From NCBI GenBank assembly GCA_014190575.1, contig BJGQ01000005.1, positions 1 to 64,000 of the forward strand: a stretch of 64,000 nucleotides of DNA. The letters run 5' to 3'. Of this stretch, positions 29,247-38,734 are shown piece by piece. The stretch is from Bacteroidota bacterium. GTDB lineage: Bacteria; Bacteroidota; Bacteroidia; Chitinophagales; UBA10324. Made by a program: the position numbers and the translations under genes. The notes under the pieces are model-generated. The model was not told where the DNA came from. It searched no databases and worked only from the letters and a program-made list of their open reading frames with translations. Positions within the stretch are counted from its first letter, which is position 1, and each line of letters opens with the position of its first letter.

Positions 29247-30788
29247 ATGGCAGAACAAAGAGATTTATTTAAAGACATTATTTCTCATGCGAAGGAATAT
29301 GGTTTCGTTTTTCCTTCAAGTGAAATTTACGATGGGTTAAGTTCGGTTTATGATTACGGTCAGAATGGAGTGGAACTCAAGCGCAACATTCGCGAATATT
29401 GGTGGAAGGCAATGGTGCAGATGCACGAAAATATTGTGGGGCTCGATGCCGCCATTTTTATGCACCCAACAACATGGAAAGCCAGCGGACATGTTGATGC
29501 ATTTAACGATCCACTCATTGATAATAAAGATTCGAAAAAAAGATACCGTGCTGATGTGTTAATTGAAGATCATATATCGAAGATTGAAGCGAAGATTGAA
29601 AAGGAAGTAGAAAAATCGCGCGCACGATTCGGCGAGAGTTTTGACGAAGCGATGTATCGTTCCACCAATCCACGAGTGATTGAAAATCAAAAAAAGATTG
29701 ATGACATCAACACTCGATTTAAAAAAGCATTGGAAGAAAATAATCTCGACGATGTAAAACAAATCATTATTGATTTAGAAATTGTATGTCCCGTTAGTGG
29801 CACCCGCAACTGGACTGATGTGCGCCAATTCAATTTAATGTTCAGCACATCCATTGGCTCAGTAAGTGAAGAAGCAAACACCATTTATCTACGACCTGAA
29901 ACCGCTCAGGGAATATTTGTAAATTTTTTAAATGTGCAGAAAACCGGGAGAATGAAAATTCCGTTCGGCATTGCACAAACCGGTAAAGCTTTCAGAAATG
30001 AAATTGTTGCCCGACAATTTATTTTCCGTATGCGCGAGTTCGAACAAATGGAAATGCAATTTTTTATTCGCCCCGGTTCAGAGGAAAAATGGTATGTGTA
30101 TTGGAAAGAGCAGCGAATCAAATGGCATCAGGCATTGGGACTTTCAGAAAAAAAATATCGCTTTCATGATCATTTAAAATTAGCCCACTACGCAAAAGCT
30201 GCTTGCGATATTGAATTTGAATTTCCATTTGGATTTAAAGAGTTAGAAGGAATTCATTCGCGCAGCGATTTCGATTTAAGCAGTCATGAAAAATTCAGTG
30301 GAAAAAAATTACAGTACTTTGATCCGGAATTGAATGAGAGTTATGTTCCTTATGTGATCGAAACAAGTATTGGATTAGATAGAATGTTTCTTGTTTTGCT
30401 TTCTGCTTCTTATAAAAATGAAAAATTAGAAGATGGAAGCGAACGAATTGTACTGAGTTTACCTCCATGTTTGGCTCCTGTGAAAGTGGCGGTGCTTCCG
30501 CTGCTGAATAAAGATGGATTACCCGAAAAAGGAATGGAAATTTTTAACAAACTAAAAACTTCGCACCTCTGTCACTACGAAGAGAAGGACACAATTGGAA
30601 AAAGATACAGAAGACACGATGCCATTGGAACACCATACTGCATCACCATTGATCATCAAACTTTGGAAGATGATACAGTAACCATTCGCGAGCGCGACAC
30701 TATGAAGCAGGAAAGAATTGCAGTGGGTGATGTTTTAAAAATTGTTGATGAGAAAGTTAATATGAATCGCATACTTGAAAAATTGTAA
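29247..30788 (+). CDS. glyS: glycine--tRNA ligase
   Basis: 'IISHAKEYGFVFPSSEIYDGLSSVYDYGQNGVELKRNI', 'YLRPETAQGIFVNF', 'PFGIAQTGKAFRNEI', 'LPPCLAPVKVAVLPL'. Confidence 0.95.
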   Translation: MAEQRDLFKDIISHAKEYGFVFPSSEIYDGLSSVYDYGQNGVELKRNIREYWWKAMVQMHENIVGLDAAIFMHPTTWKASGHVDAFNDPLIDNKDSKKRYRADVLIEDHISKIEAKIEKEVEKSRARFGESFDEAMYRSTNPRVIENQKKIDDINTRFKKALEENNLDDVKQIIIDLEIVCPVSGTRNWTDVRQFNLMFSTSIGSVSEEANTIYLRPETAQGIFVNFLNVQKTGRMKIPFGIAQTGKAFRNEIVARQFIFRMREFEQMEMQFFIRPGSEEKWYVYWKEQRIKWHQALGLSEKKYRFHDHLKLAHYAKAACDIEFEFPFGFKELEGIHSRSDFDLSSHEKFSGKKLQYFDPELNESYVPYVIETSIGLDRMFLVLLSASYKNEKLEDGSERIVLSLPPCLAPVKVAVLPLLNKDGLPEKGMEIFNKLKTSHLCHYEEKDTIGKRYRRHDAIGTPYCITIDHQTLEDDTVTIRERDTMKQERIAVGDVLKIVDEKVNMNRILEKL

Positions 30789-31160
30789 ATGAAAATAATT
30801 TTCAATTTTCTTATTTCAATTTCTAGTTTATTCATTTCATGTAAAAGCGAAAACAAAAACGAAGTCATTTCATCCGTTCACAGTGCTTCATTACAAATAA
30901 CTGTGTTACACGAAAACAACAATCACCTTTTAAAACCATTAAGCGCTGTTACTGTTTTTTTATTTCTCACTGAAGATGATCGCACTCAAAATCAAAATGT
31001 AAAATTCACAGGAACTGTAAACGATAGTGGAAAAATTTCTTTCAACAAATTACCCGATGAATATTATTTCATAATGACCTCACACGCTGTTTACGGAATA
31101 AAAAAATCAGAAACAGCTACACCAAACAATAGTGTTTCCTATGAAGAGATTGATTATTAA
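30789..31160 (+). CDS. small putative lipoprotein
   Basis: Lipobox-like LFISC after a hydrophobic N-terminus; immediately downstream of glyS. Confidence 0.55.
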   Translation: MKIIFNFLISISSLFISCKSENKNEVISSVHSASLQITVLHENNNHLLKPLSAVTVFLFLTEDDRTQNQNVKFTGTVNDSGKISFNKLPDEYYFIMTSHAVYGIKKSETATPNNSVSYEEIDY

Positions 31161-31189
31161 ACCTTTTCACTTTTTATAATTTCGCCGCT

Positions 31190-31759
31190 ATGCTTCCAAA
31201 AGTAATTATCGTTACAGCTCCATCAGGTGCAGGCAAAACAACAATCGTAAAACATTTATTGTCACGCTTTCCGATATTGGCATTTTCAGTTTCGGCCACT
31301 ACACGAGCACCTCGCTCGGGCGAAATTGATGGCATTGATTATTATTTTATTTCTGTAGAAGAATTCAATGAGCGTGTATTGAACAAAGAGTTTGTTGAAT
31401 ATGAAGAAGTTTATCACCAGACTTTTTACGGAACATTAATGGAAGAAGTAAAAAGATTATGGAAAGAAGAATTAGTGGTGGTATTTGATGTGGATGTGAA
31501 AGGCGCAATTACATTAAAAAAAAATTTTGGCGAAAGCGCACTCTCACTTTTTATAAAACCACCATCAACTGAAATTTTGGATCAGCGATTACGCAATCGC
31601 GCCACCGATGAGCTTTCAAAAATTGAAGAACGCATTAACAAAGCGCATTATGAATTAGAGTTTGAAGAATACTTTGACCGCACAATTGTAAACGATGATT
31701 TATATGTGGCTTTAGAAGATGCCACACAAGCGGTTCAGGAATTTATTAGTAAGAAATAA
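31190..31759 (+). CDS. gmk: guanylate kinase
   Basis: 'IIVTAPSGAGKTTIVKHLL', 'SVSATTRAPRSGEIDGIDYYFIS', 'EYEEVYHQTFYGT'. Confidence 0.95.
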   Translation: MLPKVIIVTAPSGAGKTTIVKHLLSRFPILAFSVSATTRAPRSGEIDGIDYYFISVEEFNERVLNKEFVEYEEVYHQTFYGTLMEEVKRLWKEELVVVFDVDVKGAITLKKNFGESALSLFIKPPSTEILDQRLRNRATDELSKIEERINKAHYELEFEEYFDRTIVNDDLYVALEDATQAVQEFISKK

Positions 31760-31818
31760 AAAAATATTTTGTCAGTAACACCCATTTCATACTTTCGGAA
31801 ATTCAATTATTAAAAATA

Positions 31819-32205
31819 ATGCAAACAAAAGTTACAGAAGGAGTTCGTATAAGTGTTGAAGTTTTTTATCAGCCAGATTATTCCCAGCCATCATCAGGTG
31901 AATTTATGTTTGCTTATCGCATTACCATCACCAACGAAAGTGAATATGCGGTTAAGTTATTGCGTCGTCACTGGAACATTACTGATGCAAACGGAATTAC
32001 ACGCGAAGTAGAAGGCGAAGGAGTTGTAGGACAACAACCTGTAATTAATCCAGGTGCATCTCATCAATATGTATCGGGTTCAGCATTAAAAACTGAGATT
32101 GGAAAAATGAGCGGCACTTATACCATGCAACGATTATTTGATAATGAGAAATTCAAAGTTCATATTCCAGAATTTCAAATGGTGGCACCCTATAAATTGA
32201 ATTAG
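31819..32205 (+). CDS. apaG: ApaG family protein
   Basis: 'FAYRITITNESEYAVKLLRRHWNITDANG', 'EVEGEGVVGQQPVINPGASHQYVSGSALKTEIGKMSGTYTM'. Confidence 0.93.
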   Translation: MQTKVTEGVRISVEVFYQPDYSQPSSGEFMFAYRITITNESEYAVKLLRRHWNITDANGITREVEGEGVVGQQPVINPGASHQYVSGSALKTEIGKMSGTYTMQRLFDNEKFKVHIPEFQMVAPYKLN

Positions 32206-32306
32206 TCAATAGTGAATGTTCAATTCATAAATTATAAAATTTAGTTTACTGCTTTTAAGCAAATGTTATTTTCGCATCATTGAATTTCCCATCATAATAA
32301 TTTTTT

Positions 32307-33260
32307 ATGAAAGTTACTGAACACATAGCACAGGCAAAAAACACTTTGTTCTCTTTTGAAATACTTCCACCGTTAAAAGGTGTGGGCATTCAATCAATTT
32401 ATAATACGCTTGATCCGTTAATGGAATTTAAACCTCCGTTTATCAATGTCACATATCATCGTTCTGAATTTATTTTCAGAAAAACCGCTGAAGGGTTATT
32501 CGAAAAAAAAATAGTTCGAAAGCGCCCCGGCACCGCTGGAATATGCGCAGCTATTATGACCAAGTATAGTATTGATGCAGTGCCGCATTTAATATGTGGT
32601 GGTTTTTCCATTGACGAAACAGAAGATCTGTTGATTGAACTTGATTTTCTTGGAATTAACAATGTGCTTTTAATACGCGGAGATAAAATGAAAAGTGAAG
32701 AAGTTTTTTCTTCGCAAAAAGACGGACACAAAAATGCACTCGACCTTGTTCATCAGGCAGTGAAAATGAATAAAGGAATTTATCTGGAAGAAGAATTGAA
32801 CAATGCTATGCCAACTGATTTTTGTATTGGAGTGGCAGGTTATCCCGAGAAACATTATGAAGCGCCAAACATGAATATTGATTTACAAAACCTGAAAGCA
32901 AAGGTTGATGCAGGCGCACATTACATAGTAACTCAAATGTTTTTTAACAATCAAAAATTTTTCGAGTTTGTAAAATCCTGTCGCGATATTGGAATTACTG
33001 TTCCCATTATACCGGGATTGAAACCGATTACCACGAAAAAACAAATTTCAAATCTTCCACGGATTTTTAATGTAGATATTCCATCAGAATTGATTCATGA
33101 ATTTGATAAATGCAATTCCGATGCTGATATAAAAAATGTTGGTATTGAATGGACAATTCAGCAATGTAAAGAATTGATAAATGCAAAAGCTCCTGTTATT
33201 CATTTTTATACTATGAGTAATTCAGAATCAGTAAAAAATATTGTAAAAAACTTGTCGTGA
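32307..33260 (+). CDS. metF: methylenetetrahydrofolate reductase
   Basis: 'FSFEILPPLKG', 'PHLICGGFSIDETEDLLIELDFLGINNVLLIRGD', 'AGAHYIVTQMFFNNQKFFEFV'. Confidence 0.93.
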   Translation: MKVTEHIAQAKNTLFSFEILPPLKGVGIQSIYNTLDPLMEFKPPFINVTYHRSEFIFRKTAEGLFEKKIVRKRPGTAGICAAIMTKYSIDAVPHLICGGFSIDETEDLLIELDFLGINNVLLIRGDKMKSEEVFSSQKDGHKNALDLVHQAVKMNKGIYLEEELNNAMPTDFCIGVAGYPEKHYEAPNMNIDLQNLKAKVDAGAHYIVTQMFFNNQKFFEFVKSCRDIGITVPIIPGLKPITTKKQISNLPRIFNVDIPSELIHEFDKCNSDADIKNVGIEWTIQQCKELINAKAPVIHFYTMSNSESVKNIVKNLS

Positions 33261-33266
33261 AAACAT

Positions 33267-34655
33267 CTAATAATTAAAATCGTTTTTTTCTGCCAGCCTT
33301 TTTACATTTTCCTGTTCAGTAATATAATTCAAAATAAATAATCCAGCTACAAAAAACGGTATGCACGGTATTTTATATCGAACCAATGCGCCAAAATTAT
33401 AGGCGGTAAAGCCCACGCAGAAACCAAAAAACATTGAAAAGAAAATACAAAAGAAGACAGTAGCATTGTTTCCGATAGCCTTAAATGTTCTACCAATTCC
33501 AGTTCGATAAAATATCCGTATAGTAAAAATCAATAACGCAAAACTCTCTAAGGCGGAAAGCAACATAACTGGGTTTCTTGTTTCCCATGGGTATGGCCTG
33601 AAAAGAGTGACATTGATTGCTGCCGGAATGTTTTTTACTATGCCAAATGTTGAACCATCCATTTCACCTAGACTGTATCCTGATGCATTTGAAGTTTCAG
33701 CTAAAAAGGTATGATATCCCTGAAAATTGGTTGCTGTTTTTAATGCTCCTTGTAACGAATATTGTTCAAAATCCCTTCCTAATCTACTTACTACAATATA
33801 TCCGGCTATTGCCGAAATGATAATTACACCCGGGCCAATTAATATTCTTAAAAACTGCAACTTCACCCTATCACGATAAGTTAGGAAAATCCAAAACACT
33901 AATGATGGCGCGAAACTTAAAATAATATACGGTTTTACAATAGCGCATAAATAGGTAGCAATTGAAAGCATGATTATAGAAGAAAAAATCTTTTGTTGTT
34001 TAATAAAAATATTATACGAACCCCAAGTTATCCAACCAACACAAGCAAGAGTTATTGAATCTTTCATAACACCTGATCCCCAAAAAAAAACTGACGGTAT
34101 ATATAAAGTTGCAATAGCAAATTGTGTTTTTAGTTTAGGAAAAACATCAACCAAAGTGACAAACATTGCCCAAATTCCGGTAAACGAAACCACTGCAAAA
34201 AAAAGCGCTATAGGTAAATAAGTATCAAATGTAAATAATGAAAACACCCCTGCTATTTTTCCAATCATATAAGAACTATCATCATTTCTGAAATACATCC
34301 ATGGCATGTATTCTTCATTTGTAGGAAGGTTATAATCATTTCCACTAAACAATAAAGTGAAAAAATCCTTCGTGTTTTCACCAAATGCCCCATACATTAC
34401 AGTGGCATTATTAAAAAATTCATTTGTATCTCCACCATTATAATATAAAAAATAAACCAATCCAACTCCAATTGCACCAAACATTTTTAATGTTAAACCT
34501 TGCATAAAATATTTACGCATCAGCTTATCATCCTGATACAGCATGTTTCTGATGAACATAAATAACATAATAAAAAAAAGAAAATAAATTGGAGTTAATA
34601 ACCAATCGGTATTACCAATAAGTGGCTTCCAATAAGCTTCTTTAAGAGTGAACAT
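33267..34655 (-). CDS. polytopic membrane protein of unknown function (possibly a polysaccharide polymerase-like protein)
   Basis: About 10 hydrophobic segments; adjacent to the exopolysaccharide locus; no diagnostic motif recognised. Confidence 0.6.
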   Translation of the reverse strand: MFTLKEAYWKPLIGNTDWLLTPIYFLFFIMLFMFIRNMLYQDDKLMRKYFMQGLTLKMFGAIGVGLVYFLYYNGGDTNEFFNNATVMYGAFGENTKDFFTLLFSGNDYNLPTNEEYMPWMYFRNDDSSYMIGKIAGVFSLFTFDTYLPIALFFAVVSFTGIWAMFVTLVDVFPKLKTQFAIATLYIPSVFFWGSGVMKDSITLACVGWITWGSYNIFIKQQKIFSSIIMLSIATYLCAIVKPYIILSFAPSLVFWIFLTYRDRVKLQFLRILIGPGVIIISAIAGYIVVSRLGRDFEQYSLQGALKTATNFQGYHTFLAETSNASGYSLGEMDGSTFGIVKNIPAAINVTLFRPYPWETRNPVMLLSALESFALLIFTIRIFYRTGIGRTFKAIGNNATVFFCIFFSMFFGFCVGFTAYNFGALVRYKIPCIPFFVAGLFILNYITEQENVKRLAEKNDFNY

Positions 34656-34761
34656 AAAATCAAATTTAAAGATAGAATTTGCAACTCAACTAAAAATATT
34701 TATTAGCGAATGGAAAATGATTTTTTTCTATTTGGTATTTTGCGGGCTTAACTTTTAAATT

Positions 34762-36657
34762 ATGTGTGGTATTGCCGGAGTTTTTACTTTTCAAGCCCCT
34801 CAGGAAACATGGTTCGAGGCACTTGTTCGAGCAAGTGATTCATTAATAAAAAGAGGTCCTGATGCCGGAAATATCTGGAGAGATGAAAATGTTGGCTTGG
34901 CGCATCGTCGTTTATCAATTATTGATACGAGCGAAAAAGCCAATCAACCAATGTTGGATAAAACAAAACGATACGCAATTGTTTTCAATGGTGAAATTTT
35001 CAATTTCGCTGAGTTAAAATCAGAATTGATAAAAAAAGGAATTTCCTTTTTTACAAATAGTGATACTGAGGTTATTCTCCAACTTTATATTACTGAAAAA
35101 GAAAATTTTTTGAATAAGCTCAATGGATTTTTTGCCTTTGCAATTTATGACTCATTAGAAAAGAAAATGATGTTAGCTCGAGACAGGTATGGAGAAAAAC
35201 CGTTGTATTATTATAAGGATGAAAAAGTATTTTCGTTTGCCTCAGAGTTAAAAGCAATAAGTTGCTTTCCAATTAAAAAAGAAATTGATCCTGTTTCATT
35301 GAATTTTTATTTTCAATTGAACTATATCCCTCAGCCTAACACGATCTTTAAAAATGTAAGGCAGCTTATGCCAGGCCATTTTATTGTTTTAGATAAAAAT
35401 TCATTTGAAGAAAAAATATTCTATCAAATACCTTTTAAAAAACAAAATGAAATAATCAATTCAGATTATTCTTCCGCTTGTAAAAATTTAGAAACGGTCT
35501 TAGATGCTTCAGTCAAAAGACGAATGATTAGTGATGTTCCTTTAGGGGCATTTTTAAGCGGAGGAATTGATTCATCAATTGTTGTTGCACTTGCATCAAA
35601 ATATACTGATAAACTAAAAACTTATTCAGTTGGTTTTAAGGATGAGCCTTTTTTTGATGAAACTAAATATGCAAAACTTGTTGCGGATAAATTTAAAACC
35701 GATCACACTGTTTTTTCACTTTCTACTCAAGATCTATTTGATGATTTATTTTCTGTTCTTGATTATATCGACGAACCCTTCGCAGATTCATCAGCACTAC
35801 CAGTTCACATTTTAAGCAGGCATACAAGAAAATTTGTAACAGTTGCTCTAAGTGGAGACGGTGCTGATGAATTGTTTGGTGGCTACATGAAACATGTAGG
35901 AGAATACAAAATAAGAAATGCCGGTTATACCGAGTCTCTAATTAGTAAGTTGGGATTTTTGTTGAAAAAATTACCACAATCACGAAACAGTAAAGTAACT
36001 ACACTATTCATGAGAATGAATAAATTATCTGAAGGTTTAGCATTAAATGTTAAAGATCGGTATCGCTTATTTTCATCAATAGGAACACAACAATATGTTA
36101 ATGCATTACTAAGCAATAAATGGAAAATTACAACTTCAGAAACGCAAATTACAGAAGAGAAATGGCTTATTAATTTACATTCAGACTCAGATATGAATGA
36201 AGTATTGCTAACCGATATGAATTTAGTTTTACCAAGTGACATGTTGTATAAAGTAGATCGAATGAGTATGGCAAATAGTCTTGAAGTACGAGCGCCTTTT
36301 TTAGATTATGAAGTTGTTGACTTTGCTTTTTCTTTATCTGCAGATTTTAAAATTATTGGCAACAAAAGAAAAAAAATTGTTCAAGACACTTTCAGAAAAA
36401 TTCTTCCTGAGGAATTATATAATCGGCCAAAACAAGGATTTGAAGTCCCGCTGTTAAAATGGTTTCGGACTGAATTAAAATCATATATAGATGAGTTAAC
36501 CAATGAAGAATTTATTAATGAACAAGCAATTTTTAATGTTGATGAAATTATAAAATTAAAACGACAACTAAACTCAATCAATCCAAGAGATTCAACCGCA
36601 AAAATGTGGGCCATTATTGTATTTCAACATTGGTATAAAAAAAATTTAGCCTCGTAG
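34762..36657 (+). CDS. asnB: asparagine synthase (glutamine-hydrolysing) family protein
   Basis: N-terminal MCGIAGVF (Cys2 nucleophile), 'RGPDAGNIWRDENVGLAHRRLSIID', 'GAFLSGGIDSSIVVALASK', 'SGDGADELFGGY'. Confidence 0.93.
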   Translation: MCGIAGVFTFQAPQETWFEALVRASDSLIKRGPDAGNIWRDENVGLAHRRLSIIDTSEKANQPMLDKTKRYAIVFNGEIFNFAELKSELIKKGISFFTNSDTEVILQLYITEKENFLNKLNGFFAFAIYDSLEKKMMLARDRYGEKPLYYYKDEKVFSFASELKAISCFPIKKEIDPVSLNFYFQLNYIPQPNTIFKNVRQLMPGHFIVLDKNSFEEKIFYQIPFKKQNEIINSDYSSACKNLETVLDASVKRRMISDVPLGAFLSGGIDSSIVVALASKYTDKLKTYSVGFKDEPFFDETKYAKLVADKFKTDHTVFSLSTQDLFDDLFSVLDYIDEPFADSSALPVHILSRHTRKFVTVALSGDGADELFGGYMKHVGEYKIRNAGYTESLISKLGFLLKKLPQSRNSKVTTLFMRMNKLSEGLALNVKDRYRLFSSIGTQQYVNALLSNKWKITTSETQITEEKWLINLHSDSDMNEVLLTDMNLVLPSDMLYKVDRMSMANSLEVRAPFLDYEVVDFAFSLSADFKIIGNKRKKIVQDTFRKILPEELYNRPKQGFEVPLLKWFRTELKSYIDELTNEEFINEQAIFNVDEIIKLKRQLNSINPRDSTAKMWAIIVFQHWYKKNLAS

Positions 36658-36728
36658 TTTTGAACGAATTAAATCATACTGTTACTTATTTGGTTAAGTA
36701 AATTGAAATCTATATTAATAGTTTTATT

Positions 36729-37937
36729 TTGCACTCGAGGCAAATGAAAAAAGTTTTACGAATCATTAATAGATTAAATCTTGGGGGGCCAACTTATAAT
36801 GCCGCTTTTCTAACAAAATATCTCGAACCTGAGTTTGAAACACTTTTAGTTTCAGGAATGATTGATGAGACCGAAGAGAGCTCAGAATATATTGCCCACG
36901 AACTTGGTCTCGAACCGGTTTATATTCCTGAAATGTATCGTGATATAAATTTAGTGCAAGATAGAAAAGCTTATAGAAAAATAAAAAATATAATCCGCGA
37001 ATTCAAACCGGATATTGTACATACACATGCAGCAAAAGCAGGAACACTTGGCCGTTTGGCAGCTATTAATTGTAAAGTTCCGATAATACTCCACACTTTT
37101 CATGGGCATGTTTTTCATTCTTATTTCAGTCCATTCAAAACTAGAATGTTTTTAGAAATCGAAAGATATTTAGCTACCCGTTCAACTCGAATAATTGCGA
37201 TTAGCGAACGCCAAAAAAAAGAACTTGGTCTTATTTATAAAGTTGCACCATTAGATAAAATAGAAGTAATTCCATTGGGTTTTAATTTGAAACCTTTTCA
37301 GGAAAATCAAGTTGAAAAACGAAAACAATTCAGAAAATATTATCTTCTTGAAGATGATGAAATTGCAGTATCAATAATTGGCAGATTAGTACCTGTTAAA
37401 AATCACAAGTTGTTTATTGACGCAATGAAAATTATTTTCGAAAACACCAATAAAAAGGTAAGAGCATTTATTGTAGGTGATGGGGAAGAAAGAATAAATA
37501 TCGAAAATTATATTTCATCATTGGGTCTTGATTATGTGAATTTTACCAAAGAAAAACGCAAATCACTAATAACTTTTACTTCATGGAAAAAAGATATTGA
37601 TGTGGTAAACGCAGGTTCTGATATAATTGCATTATGTTCTTTTAACGAAGGAACCCCGGTAAGTTTGATTGAAGCCCAAGCTGCCAACAAGCCAATTGTC
37701 ACAACAAGAGTTGGGGGTATTACTGATGTTGTAATACCCGAAAAAACCGCTTTAATATCTTCGAAAAAAAGCGTGATAAATTTTGCCAGAAACCTTTTTA
37801 TGCTTATTGAGGATGATGAACTAAGAAATCAAATGGGAACAACCGGTCATGATTTTGTATCTCAAAAATTTAGTTATACTCGTTTAGTAAAAGATATGGC
37901 TGAACTTTATAACAAACTACTAAAAGAGAAATCATAA
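36729..37937 (+). CDS. glycosyltransferase family 4 (group 1)
   Basis: 'IVHTHAAKAGTLGRLAAINCKVPIILHTFHGH', 'IIGRLVPVKNHKLFIDA', 'SFNEGTPVSLIEAQAANKPIVTTRVGGITDVV'. The start may be a downstream ATG (MKKVLRIINRLNLGGPT). Confidence 0.92.
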   Translation: MHSRQMKKVLRIINRLNLGGPTYNAAFLTKYLEPEFETLLVSGMIDETEESSEYIAHELGLEPVYIPEMYRDINLVQDRKAYRKIKNIIREFKPDIVHTHAAKAGTLGRLAAINCKVPIILHTFHGHVFHSYFSPFKTRMFLEIERYLATRSTRIIAISERQKKELGLIYKVAPLDKIEVIPLGFNLKPFQENQVEKRKQFRKYYLLEDDEIAVSIIGRLVPVKNHKLFIDAMKIIFENTNKKVRAFIVGDGEERINIENYISSLGLDYVNFTKEKRKSLITFTSWKKDIDVVNAGSDIIALCSFNEGTPVSLIEAQAANKPIVTTRVGGITDVVIPEKTALISSKKSVINFARNLFMLIEDDELRNQMGTTGHDFVSQKFSYTRLVKDMAELYNKLLKEKS

Positions 37938-37978
37938 TTGTCTTAAAATCTTACATTTGACCTTGTAAAAAAATTCAA

Positions 37979-38734
37979 TTGGGTTTAATTCGTAATAATT
38001 TAGTCTTTTTATTTCTAGGCTTTGGATTAATTTCACTTTCGTCGTGTAAAGTTTTTTATCCGGATTTAATGTTTCAAACGGATAAATTTTATCAGTATAC
38101 ACCTTCCGACACATTATCCGGAAACAAAGAATATGTTTTGAAATCTAAGGATATCATGGAAATTCAAATTCTTTCGAATAACGGATACCAATTAGTAGAT
38201 GTTCTTAGTCAAATAGCTTTTTATAACCCTGTTACCTATACAATCCATAACGAAGGATTTGCTATTTTACCAATGCTAGATTCAATTTATCTTGCCGGAT
38301 ATAGCATTACGGGCGCAGAAAATTTATTAAGTGAAAGATATTCTTACTTTTTTGTTAATCCCTATATCAGAATAAGAATTGTAAATAGAAGATGTGTGGT
38401 ATTTACCGGAAGAGGAAGTGGACATGTGGTACCATTAGATAATGAAGGAATGTCACTAATAGAAGTACTTGGTTTAGCAGGAGGAATTACAGGAAGTAAG
38501 GCTTATCGTGTAAAACTTATCAGAGGTGATTTACGAAATCCCCAAGTGTTTTTAATTAATCTTTCCACGATTGAAGGAATGAAAAAAGCTAATCTTCAAA
38601 TTGCCGCAAATGATATAATATATGTTGAACCAGCACTATCGTTTAATGATGTGAACCAACAAATACTACCTATCATAACCTTAATTACAACTTCCATTTT
38701 AATATATACAACAATAACCTCCTTGAAAAAATAA
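37979..38734 (+). CDS. polysaccharide biosynthesis/export protein (Wza-like, SLBB)
   Basis: 'LKSKDIMEIQILSNNGYQ', lipoprotein-like LSSCKV, SLBB-like 'VVPLDNEGMSLIEVLGLAGGITGSKAYRVKLIRGD'; apparent TTG start; C-terminal TM. Confidence 0.85.
   Translation: MGLIRNNLVFLFLGFGLISLSSCKVFYPDLMFQTDKFYQYTPSDTLSGNKEYVLKSKDIMEIQILSNNGYQLVDVLSQIAFYNPVTYTIHNEGFAILPMLDSIYLAGYSITGAENLLSERYSYFFVNPYIRIRIVNRRCVVFTGRGSGHVVPLDNEGMSLIEVLGLAGGITGSKAYRVKLIRGDLRNPQVFLINLSTIEGMKKANLQIAANDIIYVEPALSFNDVNQQILPIITLITTSILIYTTITSLKK

Noticed and set aside
29155-29340. 61-aa ORF overlapping the glyS start
   Set aside because: It overlaps the conserved N-terminus of glycyl-tRNA synthetase in another frame; no support.
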